A stretch of DNA of 64,000 nucleotides, taken from NCBI GenBank assembly GCA_009667805.1, contig CM019066.1:121338692-121402691 (forward strand). Reading direction: 5' to 3'. The notes under the pieces were generated by a model. That model had not been told where the DNA came from. It made no database searches and saw only the letters and a program-made list of their open reading frames with translations. A program made the position numbers and the translations under genes. Each line of letters starts with the position of its first letter. Position 1 is the first letter of the stretch. Shown in pieces: positions 9,625 to 22,355 of the stretch. The stretch comes from Leptobrachium leishanense. Lineage: Eukaryota; Chordata; Amphibia; Anura; Megophryidae.

Positions 9625-12600
9625 ATGCTTGGATATCTTAAGAAAGACACAAATGTGATTTGATTTGTATTTCTGTAAATATTACAGTAACGTGTGTCTG
9701 CATAGGATTGAATGAATGGATGATGCAATGTGCATAGTTTTTCCATTTCTGCCTATGTAACCATATATACCTAGTTTTTGAATTGACGTGATGCAGAAAA
9801 GTAGTTATATGATTTTTGGTGCAGATGATAAAGATACGTTTTTGTATTCTTTGATTAGCAATGTTTTAAATGGAAAAAACATTTTGTGTTTGATTGCCAC
9901 AGACTGACCATGTGGTAGATAGACCACATGCTGTGGAGTGTTTGCTGACGGCCTAGCTTCATTTGCATATGAAAAGACTTTTTTACAGTTCATTGTAGAA
10001 ACTGGTTTTACTGTTTTTTCTGGGTTTTACAATGGAATAGGTTTTTGTATTTAGCTAGACTAATAATAAATTTTCTTTCTTTTTTGCAGGAAGAAAATGC
10101 AAAGTTAAATTAAATAGTTAAAAATATGCATGTTATTGTGCATATGTGTATATACACATGATATAGTGACTTTTGAGATAAAAGGGTTGCTTTTAACAGA
10201 GGATGTTAAGAGATAATGAGATATATTGTGTACCTTGCTAGCATTTACCTTTGTAAATGAAGACTATCTTTTGCAGCTAAAGATGGGGGAGGAAGCTGTG
10301 CTTGCAAGTGGTTTTAGATAAAATACCTGCATAATGATTGATGCCTAAGCTAACTATGTTGTGAAGTCAACAAGGGAAGTGAATGCATTTAGTGAATAGA
10401 GCCCTACAATAATTATTGCATTTGTGTTCTCCCTTTAGAGTAGTGATGCAAACTCTGGTTAAAAAGGGAGGGAATTAATACATGTCCGGATTAAGGTAAA
10501 GATGGTAAGACATGCCCATAGCTGTGCAAACATATTGGACCATAACCCTTTAAAAGAGCCGGAAGAGGGAAGCTGTGTGTCGCTCCTCTATAGAATTGAA
10601 TTGAGGGGTGAAGGCAACAGGTAGACGATGACCCCATTAGTCCCTAAAAGAAAGGGTAGTGGCTACAGTCTTCACCCCGTGATGTAGGAACATATGTGGT
10701 TTAATTTAAGGGGTGGTCACCTCGTGATCACATTTGTGGCCTAATTGGAGGGCAGTAGAGTAAAACATAATTCACTATGCAAGGTAATGACCCAAAACCT
10801 AGGGGTGGAGAGACATGCAAAGTTAAGACTGCATGTAAGGCTTCCAAAAGTGCTTGGGACCCCCCCCCCCTCTCAGCTGACGATTTCCATGAACTAATTC
10901 TGTGTGCTTTATTTTACAGGAAGTGTGTTATATCCCTGGTGGATAAAATGTGTTCGCTGTGCACCTCTAGCTGGTGCAGACCATATAATCGCTCCCTCAG
11001 TGTTTGGCCAAAGTGCTTTCCAGGACAGCGCAATCCAGGATGGCATGGAGGGCCCTTACATCTGAGGCAAAGAGTGTCACCCCAATGGCTGCACTGACCG
11101 CATGTGCAGATAATGAGCAGAGAGCAGCTACAAGCTGAATGGTTATAGATTTAAGCATTAACAGAACATATTATATTGTACATGCCATTTGTAGAATTAA
11201 ATGCTGGAAATGACTAGGAAAGGAATTATGGTCTGTGTTCTTTCCGTTTAGATATAGCAGATCTTGGAGACAAGAAAATGTTTTTGTTTCTTTTTAAGAC
11301 TTTTGAAGAAATTTATAATTTTGAGTTTCATATATAGGGCCTTTTTAATATGTCTGTATTATGATCGGATGCATACACGTGTCTCTTATAAGTCCGTGAA
11401 AGCATCACAATACTTGCATAACCAAGGTTATTGGATGGGTGAGGGGTATTCTCTTTTTGGGTTGGGCCTTTAATTGGTTGTCTTGTGAGTGTAATGTATA
11501 CCCCATCATTGCAAAGTATTGGGAATTAAGCTAAGGGGGGGCATATCGTTCACTGTTTGCATGAGAAAGATTGTTGAAATGTGTGTGTGTGTCAGTGGAA
11601 ATGCCCTTGCTGGCTGAAATGGTAGAGTTAAAATACCCCATCCGATGTGTGAGAATGACTGAGAGGTTCCCGCCAGCCCTGGTCCAACTCAAAGAAATGA
11701 CCCTATTCCGGTTATCCCAGACAAGCCGTGCTCCTTCAAATCTGCCGTACCCCGCCATTATCTTCTAGGGATCCCGATTCCCATGAATGAAAGGGATGGG
11801 GGAGTGACTGGAGTCAAAGTGGAGCGTTTGTAAGTGTTGATGGGAGAATGGCGGTGCCCTGGGAGATTCTATCGTTGGAAGGGGACTGGGTGCACAGATG
11901 GGGCCCGGTCAAAGTGAAACGAAATGTAAAATGTTATGATGTTTTTTGGTTACAGTTCCGTTGACAGTCCCGTCAAGGAGCAGTACCAGGTTATTGTGTT
12001 TATTTGTGAATCAGGAGTGTGGTGGATGTATAGAGAGATCAATCTCAGGAGATATGTGTCGGTTTATATCTATCTCCACAGGGTAAAAAGTTTAGACATC
12101 GCAACCAAATAGTTATTGTGATGATTGGCACCCCATGAGCTGTCGTTTTGGCCTATGTAGACGATTGCCTGCGTGTCAAGAACTTTCCAGCAAGGAGATT
12201 TCATTCACCGATCAGGCTGTGTGTGTTATTGGTCGTGTGTATTTATTGAAGACTTTTCATCAATGTGATTTTACTGCAGCTCAAGAACCAGAAGAAGAGG
12301 CAGCAGCTTTGGACATTAAGCTCAGCCTTCATTGAAGTTTCACTGCAGCTGAGAGTGATGAGTAGGTAAAGAACGCAACAAAGAGCAGGAACTTGTGGTA
12401 CATCAATGTGGGGAATGAAATTGACCACAAAACACATGAGAGTCCCTGCACCAGCTAACTGTTGAGTAATATCCTACACCTCTCTGCGCAAATGATTTCT
12501 TCATCAGTTGCTATTCGTCAAAGTTCTCTGAAGAAAAAGAAGAAGAAAGAAAAACTTTCCAGGACTAATGTTTGGGAAATGTCTGGCTTCGAGGCCTACA

Positions 12601-12880
12601 GCATCCAGCTCCAGTGACTGTCCATGCCATGAATTACAGGTGCTATATGGGTTGTTGTGTCTAATACATTATTAAGCTCCACCACACATCCTCACATAAA
12701 TACAATATAGTTGGTTTTGCATGTGCCTATTATAGGCAAAGGTTTTGTAACTGGTAAGGCACACGCTCAATGGTGTACCTTTGCTGAATTATTAGTTGAT
12801 AAAGCACTCATATTGTTGGTGGGAGGAATGTGTTTTGTTTCAAAAATGGGGAGATCGTTTCATAGATGATTTATGACATA
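9625..12880 (+). other. Non-coding interior of the LTR element
   Basis: About 3.3 kb without a long frame. The longest plausible one, 10777-11097, has a run of prolines from a C tract and no motif. The interior may hold a packaging signal, but none can be identified by eye. Confidence 0.7.
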
Positions 12881-12882
12881 AG

Positions 12883-12895
12883 TCAAAGGGTGGAT
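12883..12895 (+). promoter_or_regulatory. Polypurine tract of the LTR element
   Basis: CAAAGGGTGGAT directly precedes the 3' LTR, the position of the plus-strand primer. It is short and has one pyrimidine interruption, so the exact primer is uncertain. Confidence 0.65.
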
Positions 12896-13502
12896 TGTTA
12901 TGATCATGGGTGATTTCTGCCATAAATTATCATATTTTAATACTAACTGATTGACATACCAAAGAAGGACCAATAGGGGCAGTGTGTAGGCTGTTTGCAC
13001 TGTGGGGCTAGCTGTGATGTCATTAAGCCAGCCTACTTTAGAGAGGTCTTTTCCTATTGGTAGAGAGGGTTTGTCTACTGGTGACTCCCACTGGGAATAA
13101 AAGGGGGACTTCCACAAAGGTTTAAGGCTCTTTGGCCTGATACCTGAGACTGACCAGACCATGTGAAGTTTTCTGCAGCCCCCAGCTTGGGGCGTAGTAA
13201 GCATGCTTTCATTTCATTGCTGTATTGTTTAAGTATTGTTGTTTAGTTTAATGTACTGTGCCATGACTGTGTGTATATGTTAGTTTTTTCTGTAGTTACT
13301 GTAAAGCAAATGATATAAACTGTGAATATAGATTGCCAAGTAAATTGTCATTCATATTGCACTGGTTTCTGTGTGGTTTTTCTTATATATATATTCGACC
13401 ATATTACCCACAAGATATAAATGTTATTGTTGCAACTTAGGGCTTTAATTATTGCATATTAATTCAATAATTGATGATGCATTTAATGCCCAAAACGAAA
13501 CA
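12896..13502 (+). repeat. 3' LTR (607 bp)
   Basis: Near-identical to 9000-9604; the 2-bp length difference is one extra AT in the TA run before TTCGACC. Confidence 0.95.
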
Positions 13503-14203
13503 GGTTGCCAAACCTGCCGAATACTCACCGCAAAATGAGGGTGAACGCACACCGAAACCCGCAAAAACATCTGGATTAACCCGCCGAAAACACCGGAAAA
13601 ACCCGAGCAGGAGCCGATCACACGCAGCGCAACCGCCGGAAAAAGCTGACACCGCAGACGAATGAGGTGAATAAATTAGAAAAACAGTTTGTTTGAATGT
13701 TTGAAAAGTGAAACGCTGTTTGCAAAGAAACTACTGAGCGAAAATATCTGAAATTTACGTATGAGGTCCAATGAATGATAATAAAAAGGGCTGTTACAGA
13801 AAAATTAAGTAAAGTTAAAAAAATTCCGAAAAATGCTTAAAATATCCAACAAAATCTATAAATAAAGAGACTCCCTCGAAAAGGCACCAAACAGTCACCG
13901 TATGTGCAGGCAATTCGCCAAGATTTAGCGAATTGCCTGCTCTCTGGATAGCCGAATGGCCAAGAAAGGTAACTGAACGCTGATTTTCAGCGTTCGGTTC
14001 CCTTTCGGCAGCCATTCGGATCTCTTTGAATTACCCTGTTAGTAATCAGGGCTGACACACATCTAGACTTTTTAGTCATAGAAGGAATCTTTTTGTAGTT
14101 GAAATTATTTCAGTAGATACAGATATTATACAGAGTGAGTCGGCTGAATGAGACCACGGGAATACATATAAAGACACTTAATAGAAATAATCAGATAAAC
14201 TCA

Positions 14204-14379
14204 CAGGTCTATTCAAAGAAACTGAGGAGAATGACTGGAGAAGTGAAAATTCTAGGTGACAATAGCCAAACCAGAAAAATGCTCCTGTTTATCTCACTTT
14301 CCAAATCGGCTATTTGGTCTGGATTGTTCTCTTCTCCTGCCAGTTCTCCTGATTTTTCACCTTTCTCTGAATAACCCTG
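14204..14379. mobile_element. Short Harbinger-type MITE, 176 bp
   Basis: Ends CAGGTCTATTCAAAGAAA and, inverted, CAGGGTTATTCAGAGAAAGG. The right flank is TTA, the left TCA (one change). The interior (GAATGACTGGAGAAGTGAAA) is shared with 45529-45698, so this is a family. Confidence 0.78.
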
Positions 14380-14382
14380 TTA

Positions 14383-15129
14383 GTGTTGCGAAAGAGACCA
14401 GTTGCTATACATATACTGCATTTTACCCTTTTCCTCCAACTCCTATTAATGAGCCAGCATAGGTTGTTCTATTGTTAGGTGCCTTCTGCCTTTTGATTTT
14501 TTTTAAATATTTGAAAAAAAAAAAGGACCAATGCATCAACATAAAGAAATGACATCAGATTGAAAAGCAGATCATCGTTCCAGCAATCGGTTACAAAAAT
14601 TAATGTATGTACTTTATTTTTTTCAAAAGTATTATCTGTCGGTCAAGGAAAACCTTTCCAATTATAGCACAGCATCGGTGCTATAGTCACTAGAAATTTA
14701 CCCAAGTACATTTACGTGGAAATAATATACACATGGTTATTTAGAGTGCAAAATCTGCAGCAGTATTGCTAATCCTAATTTTCAATTTGTTTACTTATAA
14801 CATTAATAATGAAAGTTGGGAAATCCATGCTAAGGTTAAGATATCAGGTTATGTTACAATATAGGGTATTTTATTTATAATACATAAAAGAAAGTTCACT
14901 ATTTTTTATCATTATTACTATTATACCTTTCATACAAATACTCTGTGGAGGAGACTGACTTCATTATCAAATATCATTAAAAAATTCCCCTTCATAAAAT
15001 TTGTCATTGCATTGCTATAGTGACTCCAATAAAGGCTATTCATGAGTATGAGGGTGTGAGGCATATAGGAGACTATAGTAAGTAAGTACATCAGTGTTTA
15101 CATACCATGACTCTCAAGAAAACAAAAAT
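14383..15129. other. AT-rich non-coding stretch
   Basis: No frame, hairpin or recognisable element end was seen. Confidence 0.5.
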
Positions 15130-15305
15130 ACAATGTTTATATTCACCATCACCTAATGTGTCAACCCTCTCCTCTTAGATTGTGAACTCTCGAGCAAGGT
15201 TCTCCCCCCCTTCTGTTCCGTGTATGTATATTTGTTATTCTGTCTCTCCACAATACAGCGCTAAGGAAAGTGTTGGCTCTTTATAAATACTTGTAACTGT
15301 AAGTG
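15130..15305 (+). repeat. L2/CR1-like LINE 3' end
   Basis: Carries the features of a LINE 3' UTR: a TTAGATTGTGAACTCTCGAG block, a TGTATTTGTTATTCTGTCTC block, then ACAGCGCT...TTATAAATA close to the end. It is the plus-strand counterpart of the LINE A type of 3' end. No coding part remains. Confidence 0.6.
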
Positions 15306-15864
15306 CTGCCATTTTCTGAATCCACATTCCCAAAATACCTTGGCTGACAGATTAACCTGGTCTTTATGTCCCAATTAATGTTTTTGAGAAAACAAAAAAC
15401 AGAAAGAAAATCAATAGAATCTGTTGTAAAAATTTAGCTGCTTTAATACCAAGCACTTTCTGAAAAAAAAAGTTTTTTTTTACTATTCAGTATATCTGGA
15501 AAAAATTATTGCATAATTAACACTTGAATGTAGGATAAAACAGTAATGTTGCATATACATTGCTTTTCTGATACAGATAAGAAAAGCAATATTAATTTGT
15601 GCATTTTTAATAGATTTTTTCCATTTATTTGTTTATCCTTTACAGAAATATATCGGAGAAGAAAATCTCTGTTCACTGGATGGATTCCTGTATCTTGCAC
15701 AATTTCAAATTGATTTTAGCATACAGGTAGAATACAGCAAATGTGATATAGCACATAATCTCTATATATATAAACATTTGTGTATGTCACCGTCCTGGAT
15801 ACGCGTGCATCCAGCACACCCGGACCCTTCCAATCGGCTGCGCACAACTCAGCACTAAATAATG

Positions 15865-15995
15865 CTAATTTATTCACTGCTCTGAAGGAGGAGCTGCTGT
15901 TCCTTGGCTCACTGCTAGGAGTTCCATGCTGAGTGGGACTCCCAGTGGAGAGCCAAGGAACTGCAGCTCCTCCTTCAGAACAGTGAATAAATTAG
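15865..15995. repeat. 131-bp near-perfect foldback
   Basis: Arms of about 45 bp (CTAATTTATTCACTG inward against CAGTGAATAAATTAG) with GAGGAGCTGC against GCAGCTCCTC. The loop itself is partly symmetric (AGGAGTTCC against GGGACTCCC). It resembles a short hairpin MITE. Confidence 0.82.
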
Positions 15996-16060
15996 AATTA
16001 TTTAAATTTAGGGACAAATGGTCATACATAATCTGTCTATAGCACAAGGGCAAACTTTCC

Positions 16061-17050
16061 TGGGAAGCACATGAGCAGCCAGATCCAGGGGAGCACCTAA
16101 GCAGCCAGATCCTGGGGAGCACCTGAACAGCCAGATCCTGGGGGAACACTGAGAGCAGCCAGATCCTGGGGAGCACCTGAGCAACCAGATCTATGGAAGC
16201 ACTGGAGCAGCCAGATCCTTGTGAGCACTGAGAGCAGCCAGATCCAGGGATGCACCTGAGCAGCCAGATCCAGGGATGCACCTGAGCAGCCAGATCCAGG
16301 GATGCACCTGAGCAGCCAGATCCAGGGATGCACCTGAGCAGCCAGATCCAGGGATGCACCTGAGCAGCCAGATCCAGGGATGCACCTGAGCAGCCAGATC
16401 CAGGGATGCACCTGAGCAGCCAGATCCTGGGAAGCACCTGAGCAGCCAGATCCTGGGAAGCACCTGAGCAGCCAGATCCTGGGGAGCACCTGAGCAGCCA
16501 AATCCTGAGGAGCACCAAAGAGCCTGATCCTGTAGCCAGATCCTGGGGAGCACCTAAGCAGCCAGATCCTGGGGAGCACCTGAACAGCCAGATCCTGGGG
16601 GAACACTGAGAGCAGCCAGATCCTGGGGAGCACCTGAGCAACCAGATTTATGGAAGCACCTGAGCAGCCAGATCCTTGTGAGCACTGAGAGCAGCCAGAT
16701 CCAGGGATGCACCTGAGCAGCCAGATCCAGGGATGCACCTGAGCAGCCAGATCCAGGGATGCACCTGGGCAGCCAGATCCAGGGATGCACCTGAGCAGCC
16801 AGATCCAGGGGTGCACCTGAGCAGCCATATCCAGGGGTGCACCTGAGCAGCCAGATCCTGGGAAGCACCTGAGCAGACAGATCCTGGGAAGCACCTGAGC
16901 AGCCAGATCCTGGGGAGCACCTGAGCAGCCAAATCCTGAGGAGCACCAAAGAGCCTGATCCTGTAGCCAGATCCTGGGGAGCACCTGAGCAGCCAGATCA
17001 TGGTTGCGATAAGCAGCCACATCATTGGGAGCACTGGGTAGCCAGATCCT
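16061..17050. repeat. 26-bp minisatellite, about 37 units
   Basis: The core unit is GAGCAGCCAGATCC followed by AGGGATGCACCT or TGGGGAGCACCT. Two blocks repeat in order with a period of about 457 bp (CACCTAAGCAGCC at about 16093 and 16550), a higher-order repeat. Since 26 is not a multiple of 3, all minus frames stay open with a 26-residue peptide period. The resulting minus-strand frames of up to 307 codons are repeat artefacts. Confidence 0.95.
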
Positions 17051-17059
17051 CTACACCAA

Positions 17060-18710
17060 TAGACTGCCCTCTGGGCAGGCTTAACACCTAGTAGCTAGAT
17101 AATAAAAATATCAACAGAATATAAAATAGAGTACGAGTGTTGTAATTTTTCAGCAATTATAACTGTGTGAATCTTATCCCTGTACAGCAATGAGTGGCGG
17201 CAGAGCTTTCCCTGTATTCTGTCCTCTCCCTGGGTGTTGTAATACAGTGGTAAAGTTAGTTGAACTTCTTTTTTATAGTAAGCGTAGGGGCTCCTACTCC
17301 CAGCTCTTTTCACAGTCATACAGAATGACATGAAAACATTGCGGTCTAATTGAAAATTTTGTTTCTTCACAAGAAAACATCAAATACATGTACGTATGTA
17401 TTATTTTATTGCTTATTTTTAATCTTTCTGAATGCATAACTGTGTGTATGGATTTTTGGTGATGATGGGGTTAAAATGTTGGCTATCCTTCAATGATAGT
17501 TTATATGCAAAACTGTCTATTTCATTCTAAATGCTTATGTTTTTATCTCCGTATCCAATTAAAGTTCTACTTGTTATTGTTTAAGAACTTGGCAGTGACC
17601 GAGATAATGGTGATCAAGCGGCGATGAGGGAATCATTATTGGTTGCACAAACCTCAATTTCTGATTCTTTTTGTCAGTGGTAGAGCATAATCCGCTGTAC
17701 AAGATCAAGGGATTTTTTTTTTATTTCCGTGGCTGGATAGGCAAACAACACAAGCAATTTCCGTGTAAACATTTATGTGTGTTTATGAATGTTACAGCAT
17801 GCCCATTCATATGCAGTAAGTGTAACACGGATTCTACGCTGGGTTCCTGTTAACGGAGAACAGCTACACAAGAGAGTTTTATTATGTCTGCTTTCCTGTG
17901 AAAGAATCGGCTCCACTGCTTACCATTGCTAATTTAGATAGGCATACTGCTTTTCATAAGATAAAATGTTAATGCTAATTTAAATACATTTTGATCACAC
18001 TTCAAAGGCATGTCATGCAGGGATGGAACGAAAATAAAGGATACAAGTTGATGGAGGATGAAGACTTCACAGCTTAGTGCCAATGGCACAGTATATGCTA
18101 TTTTAAGGCAGCTTATTAACAAAGCACTATACCAAAGACTTTCTGCGGCTGCAATGATTTCATGTTATTTACATGAATTTCCTTAACATTAATTGTAATA
18201 TTAAATCATTTCGGGGAAAATGTCATGAGCGTTTTACAAATACTTTAATTTCATGCAAAATGTATTTAAGAAAGAGTTTAATTCAAGAAGAAGAGCGCGA
18301 GACCTTTAGAAATTTAACTTTTTTTATCATTTCGGGTCTGTTTGCTGCACAAATGTGATATGGAATTGATGTTTTACCCCTTTTCCATGCTGTTGTTTTT
18401 AACGAGAAGAATAATCTGAGACGGAGACTGGCTAAAGACATGCATTGTATAATTGAGGTCAATGCTTTGTTTTAATGACATTCATTTGATGTTTTAATTC
18501 AGCATCATAAACTCTACATGCAACATCACATTTAATAAAAGAGCATGCACGATTCAAAATAACCAAAGGCAAGCATGCCCTGGAGAATATTGTCTATATT
18601 CCATTCACATAGAACAAGCATACCACTGTTCTGCTTCAAAGATGAAATTATGGTGTGCTACTCCTAACCATTTCCATATTCCAGAAGTAACATTCCATAA
18701 GAACACTCAG
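17060..18710. other. Non-coding stretch, no feature seen
   Basis: AT-rich sequence; short frames only, none with a recognisable motif. Confidence 0.45.
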
Positions 18711-18715
18711 CCAGG

Positions 18716-19375
18716 TAAAACGGGGATGCTAAGGAGGAAAACCTGCACCTGCAGGTTTATCCTCAGCGTCCCATTTTCCATATCGCAGCGCTAAGTCTCA
18801 GGATACTAGAGGCAGCGCTAAGCTCCGCCGTGAGCATCCCCACCATGGAATCCATAGAACTCAATTGAGACTTCAATTGCCAGTCAGATGGCCTGCAGGA
18901 TCTCGCCTCTCGCAAGATCCTGCAGGTCGGCAGAGTGATTCACGGAAGGAGACTGGGGACTATTTCCCCCCAGTCTCACTCTGCTCCCAACAGCCAGAAG
19001 AGGCGGATCGAGCCGCCTTTGTCGCCGCGGCTTGAAAGGTGAGTATGTGATTTTTGGGGGTAATTTGTAGCTGGTGATAGCACCAGCTCCAAGCTGTAGT
19101 TAACTTTTGCGTTACCTGCAGCGGGACATAATTAGGATTAGGACTTTGTAATCCTAACACTAATCAACTCTTTGCGCTCCCCATGTTAAGTATAGGGAGG
19201 GCAAAGTACAGTAAGCTCACACTGAACAGAGCAATCTCAGAAACGCTAAAGGGTTATAAAACCTGTTAACATTCAGAATGAAATATGATTGGCCCGCGCT
19301 TGGACCACTCAAGCAAACATTAACACTCACGCAGCTGAGCGCTAACATTAGTGTTAAGAATGTAATAGGGCCCGT
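18716..19375 (+). repeat. GC-rich interspersed repeat family C, copy 1
   Basis: This shares an ordered set of blocks with 35060-35490 (inverted) and 51675-52385: GAGCATCC, a TCCATAG-ACTC block, a palindrome around ATCTCGC/GCAAGAT (here 18893-18928), GGAGACTGGGG-type purines with TTTCCCCCCAGTCTC, and GGTGAGTATGTGAT. No terminal repeats or target duplication were found, so its class is unknown. Confidence 0.65.
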
Positions 19376-19379
19376 AGTC

Positions 19380-22150
19380 TTTATTCAACCCTTTCAAATT
19401 AACCAACATTTAATCAAGATTATATTCCATTAAAATAAAACCAATATTAAATCATAAATGCAGTCAATCTGCCCTAAAAAGGGCTAGTGAATCTCTAACC
19501 ATAGCAAAGTTGCACTGATCAGAACTTTTCATTCTTTTATTTCTGGAAAACATAACATAAACAAAAGGGTAAAAGTAATGTTGGCTCTAGAGTTAGTGAG
19601 TCTTACTTCAACTATTATTGTGCAAAAATGTCAGAAATGTACTTCATAAATTTGATTGAACAAGTCTAATTCAGATCTCTTGCCAGACAAATGTATGTGA
19701 ACATAGGAGTGTATTTGTGAAACACATACCTCCACACAGATTCCATAATTTGAGGCCTTAGTGGGGGGTGAGACCTTAGCCAGCTGTCTGTTTTGCCTAA
19801 TTATAGGCCCCTGAAGAGTCCAAACATTTAAACATATCAAAAATGATCACCTCCAGTATGGAAAAGCAAAGCATAACTTAAAATCTCAATATATTTTCAT
19901 GGACCACCTTGCATGTAGACCATGCCTACTTAGAAATTTGAAATAATAAACAAAAAGGAAACATATCAAAATGCGTAGAGGGTAGAGATTACCTTTAAAA
20001 AAATGTGCTAAAAGTGTAAAAACTTGAGGACTTCTCCTACCATAGAGCTAGCTGTAAAGGTAACGGAGACCTTGTATTAACTACGAGGCATTATTGTTAA
20101 GAACATAATACAGAAATAAACCCAATACATTTTAATTCAGGAGGCTTACACAAATCCTTTGATAAATGAAAAATGTGAATGCACAAATGTATCTGTGTGG
20201 AATACCAGAATGCATTTAACTTTTGTAGAAACTTGGTGAATGCAGACATTGACTACTAGAGTATTGTGTGTTTAGGTGTATGGCTGTTAAAGAGTCCCTC
20301 ATACGCACAAAGGTTGCCTAAAACAAAGTATGGTTCTCTCACGAAAGACATATTTGATTTAAATAATAGCTACAATAATGAAAGGCATTTCTTTTTGGTA
20401 TATTTAAATTGTCACAAACATTTATACGGTTGGAATTTGGACCATGTAAGAAAAAGTGAGAGACAGCTCAGCGATAAAATCGAAATAAAACTTAGACCGA
20501 CTCAGATAAGATATGAAAACAAACTTGAACATGCCCAGAGGGAGTCAGAGATAAGCTGGGAAAATTAACATACACAGATAAGAGATGGTAAACACCGCCT
20601 TAAAAAAGAGGAAAGATGAGTGACTGAACAAAGACTATTATCTCTTAGAAGTTATTTTTAGCTGCATCACATGTGCCTCTCTCTGGGCTGCCTTTTTGAT
20701 GTAATTCCAAATATAATTTAATAAAAGAATGAAAAAACACACCTTTGCAATCATGGATGAAATAAGTATGCCTTGATAAATAATAAAAATGGCATTATTT
20801 TTTTGAAGGGTTAAAAAACCCTCCAAATGCTCCAGTGGCCGAGACTCCACTGACATACTTTGATCTCTTTTAAGATCATATTTAAAACTCCATTCATAAT
20901 TTTGTGCAAGAGTTGTATGATTTTCCAGATAACATTACTGCTGTATATGGTTCAGAATTGGCTACGCACAGATTTTAATATTTTTCTATAAATTGTTTAT
21001 ATAACCTTTGCAAGAAACATAATTTTTTTTAAAAAAAATTAGAATTTACATGTAACACAAATACCATAATAAAAAAAATGCAGAGACAATATGTATCTTT
21101 CTGTAATGAGCACTGTACATTCATTTAGAAATTACACATTTTCCCAGTGTGAAATGTATATATATATATATATATATATTCAGCCATAGTAGCAATTCTT
21201 TCTTTTGACTATTCTCTGAGGATTCAAAATTTGACATGATGCTGTGCTACTTGATACCATGGCCTACTTTACATCATGAAAGAGCAATCAGGTTTCCTGA
21301 CATGAAAGAAGAGATTAATGTAGCAATCCAGGCACAATCGGAGCAGGTAGTATCTCTTCTTATTGTACAGCCGCCAATTTTTTCCCCACTCTTTCCCCAA
21401 AAGTAATGACTGATGTTACATATATCTGCCACAGGGAATCTGCACTGACTGCAACATTCAGAAACAAAGAGTCAATGATTTATATCGGACTCTGCTGCAC
21501 AGTCTTGTAAAATACAGTGTGTTAAATACTTTCCTTTTCCTGAAAGTGGTTTGCAATCTAAAACCGGGGTCAGGTTCAGGATTTTTATTTTTTAAAGAAG
21601 ATCTATATATCACTTTGCAGAGTCAAAGCCCTTCTGTTCTCTGTATCAGGTTTTCTAATAACCCAAAAAGTCGAAAGGAAAGATACTTTCTTATTTCTGT
21701 CGAATGAACCCAATGAAAGTTTAAACGTTGCAGAATCAGAGCGGCGAGAGATCTAAGATTTATTTTAACATTTGTGCTGTTAAAGATTGAAAACAGAAGA
21801 CCATCTTTCAAGCACAGTGACCTGTCTGGCTCTTGAAATCAAGCCTGGGTTAGACCTTATAAGTAGAGGCGACCCATACTTGGTTTCTGGGGCTGAACGG
21901 ATATTAGAGCAACTGTAAACCATTATATCCAAGATGTATAATGTTATTATTTATTGGGAGTGACAATACCATAGATTGCTGTGTGTACTCTAATAAATCT
22001 ACATTAAGAAATGACTCGGAGTGCCTTTTCTATTTTCTGTGTTCTAAAGTCTGTGGAGTTGCCTGGTTCTGGTTCATGTTGGCACCTGTTTTCCATCAAC
22101 CTCTCCATTAGAGAAGTGGACACTACTCCAATTCTGTATAATATCATCTG
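19380..22150. other. AT-rich non-coding stretch
   Basis: It includes a TA microsatellite at about 21158-21179. A 100-codon plus frame at 20266-20568 has no family motif or coding support. Confidence 0.45.
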
Positions 22151-22158
22151 TGAAACTC

Positions 22159-22211
22159 AACGAGCAATATTCCGAAGGCGGCGCTAACTTAACCAGAACT
22201 GTTGTAAACTT
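22159..22211. repeat. Left arm of a 3-kb inverted-repeat element
   Basis: AACGAGCAATATTCC, then GCGCTAACTTAACCAGAACT and GTTGTAA. The reverse complement lies at 25100-25186 with about 34 extra bases inside. Together the arms could delimit a DNA element of about 3 kb filled with LINE-derived DNA and a retroposon. Confidence 0.55.
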
Positions 22212-22236
22212 ACCAGAGCCATAATAGTCTACTTAT

Positions 22237-22355
22237 TATTATTTTTTTTATAAAGAATTTTACCAGGAAGGATACATTGAGATTTCTCTCATTTTCAAGT
22301 ATGTCCTGGGTTCAAGAACATTGTATTTCTGTAACAACTGTAACAATTCAAAGTT
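22237..22355 (-). mobile_element. LINE B 3' fragment, minus strand
   Basis: The diagnostic CCAGGAAGGATACATTGAGA and TCAAGTATGTCCTGGGTTC blocks are present; only about 120 bp of the 3' end remains. Confidence 0.85.

Larger units (their letters stand above)
9000..13502 (+). mobile_element. LTR retrotransposon without coding capacity (LARD-like)
   Basis: Complete structure: 5' LTR, primer binding site, non-coding interior, polypurine tract, 3' LTR. The 5-bp duplication GGTTG flanks it (8995-8999 and 13503-13507). The LTRs start TGTTATG and end GAAACA. Orientation follows from the primer site. No gag, protease, reverse transcriptase or integrase motif was found, so it would need proteins from another element. 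Confidence 0.93.
8859..14038. mobile_element. Harbinger-type element split by an LTR retrotransposon
   Basis: The left end is CAGGGTTATTCAAAGAGA at 8859 and the right end is its near-perfect inverse at about 14021-14038. TTA flanks both ends (8856-8858 and 14039-14041), the 3-bp target of PIF/Harbinger elements. The LTR element 9000-13502 sits inside; without it the element is about 675 bp and non-coding. The right arm holds a perfect hairpin near 13906-13940. Confidence 0.8.

Noticed and set aside
10777..11097. 106-codon plus frame as a possible gag remnant
   Set aside because: No zinc knuckle, no capsid motif, and it crosses a C homopolymer.
12860..13204. 114- and 146-codon minus frames inside the LTRs (also 8868-9308)
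   Set aside because: They lie antisense to the LTR promoter region and are shared only because the LTRs are duplicates.
15874..17034. Minus-strand frames of 120-307 codons rich in GCSGA and DLAAQV
   Set aside because: A 26-bp minisatellite read in rotating frames; three overlapping frames are equally open.
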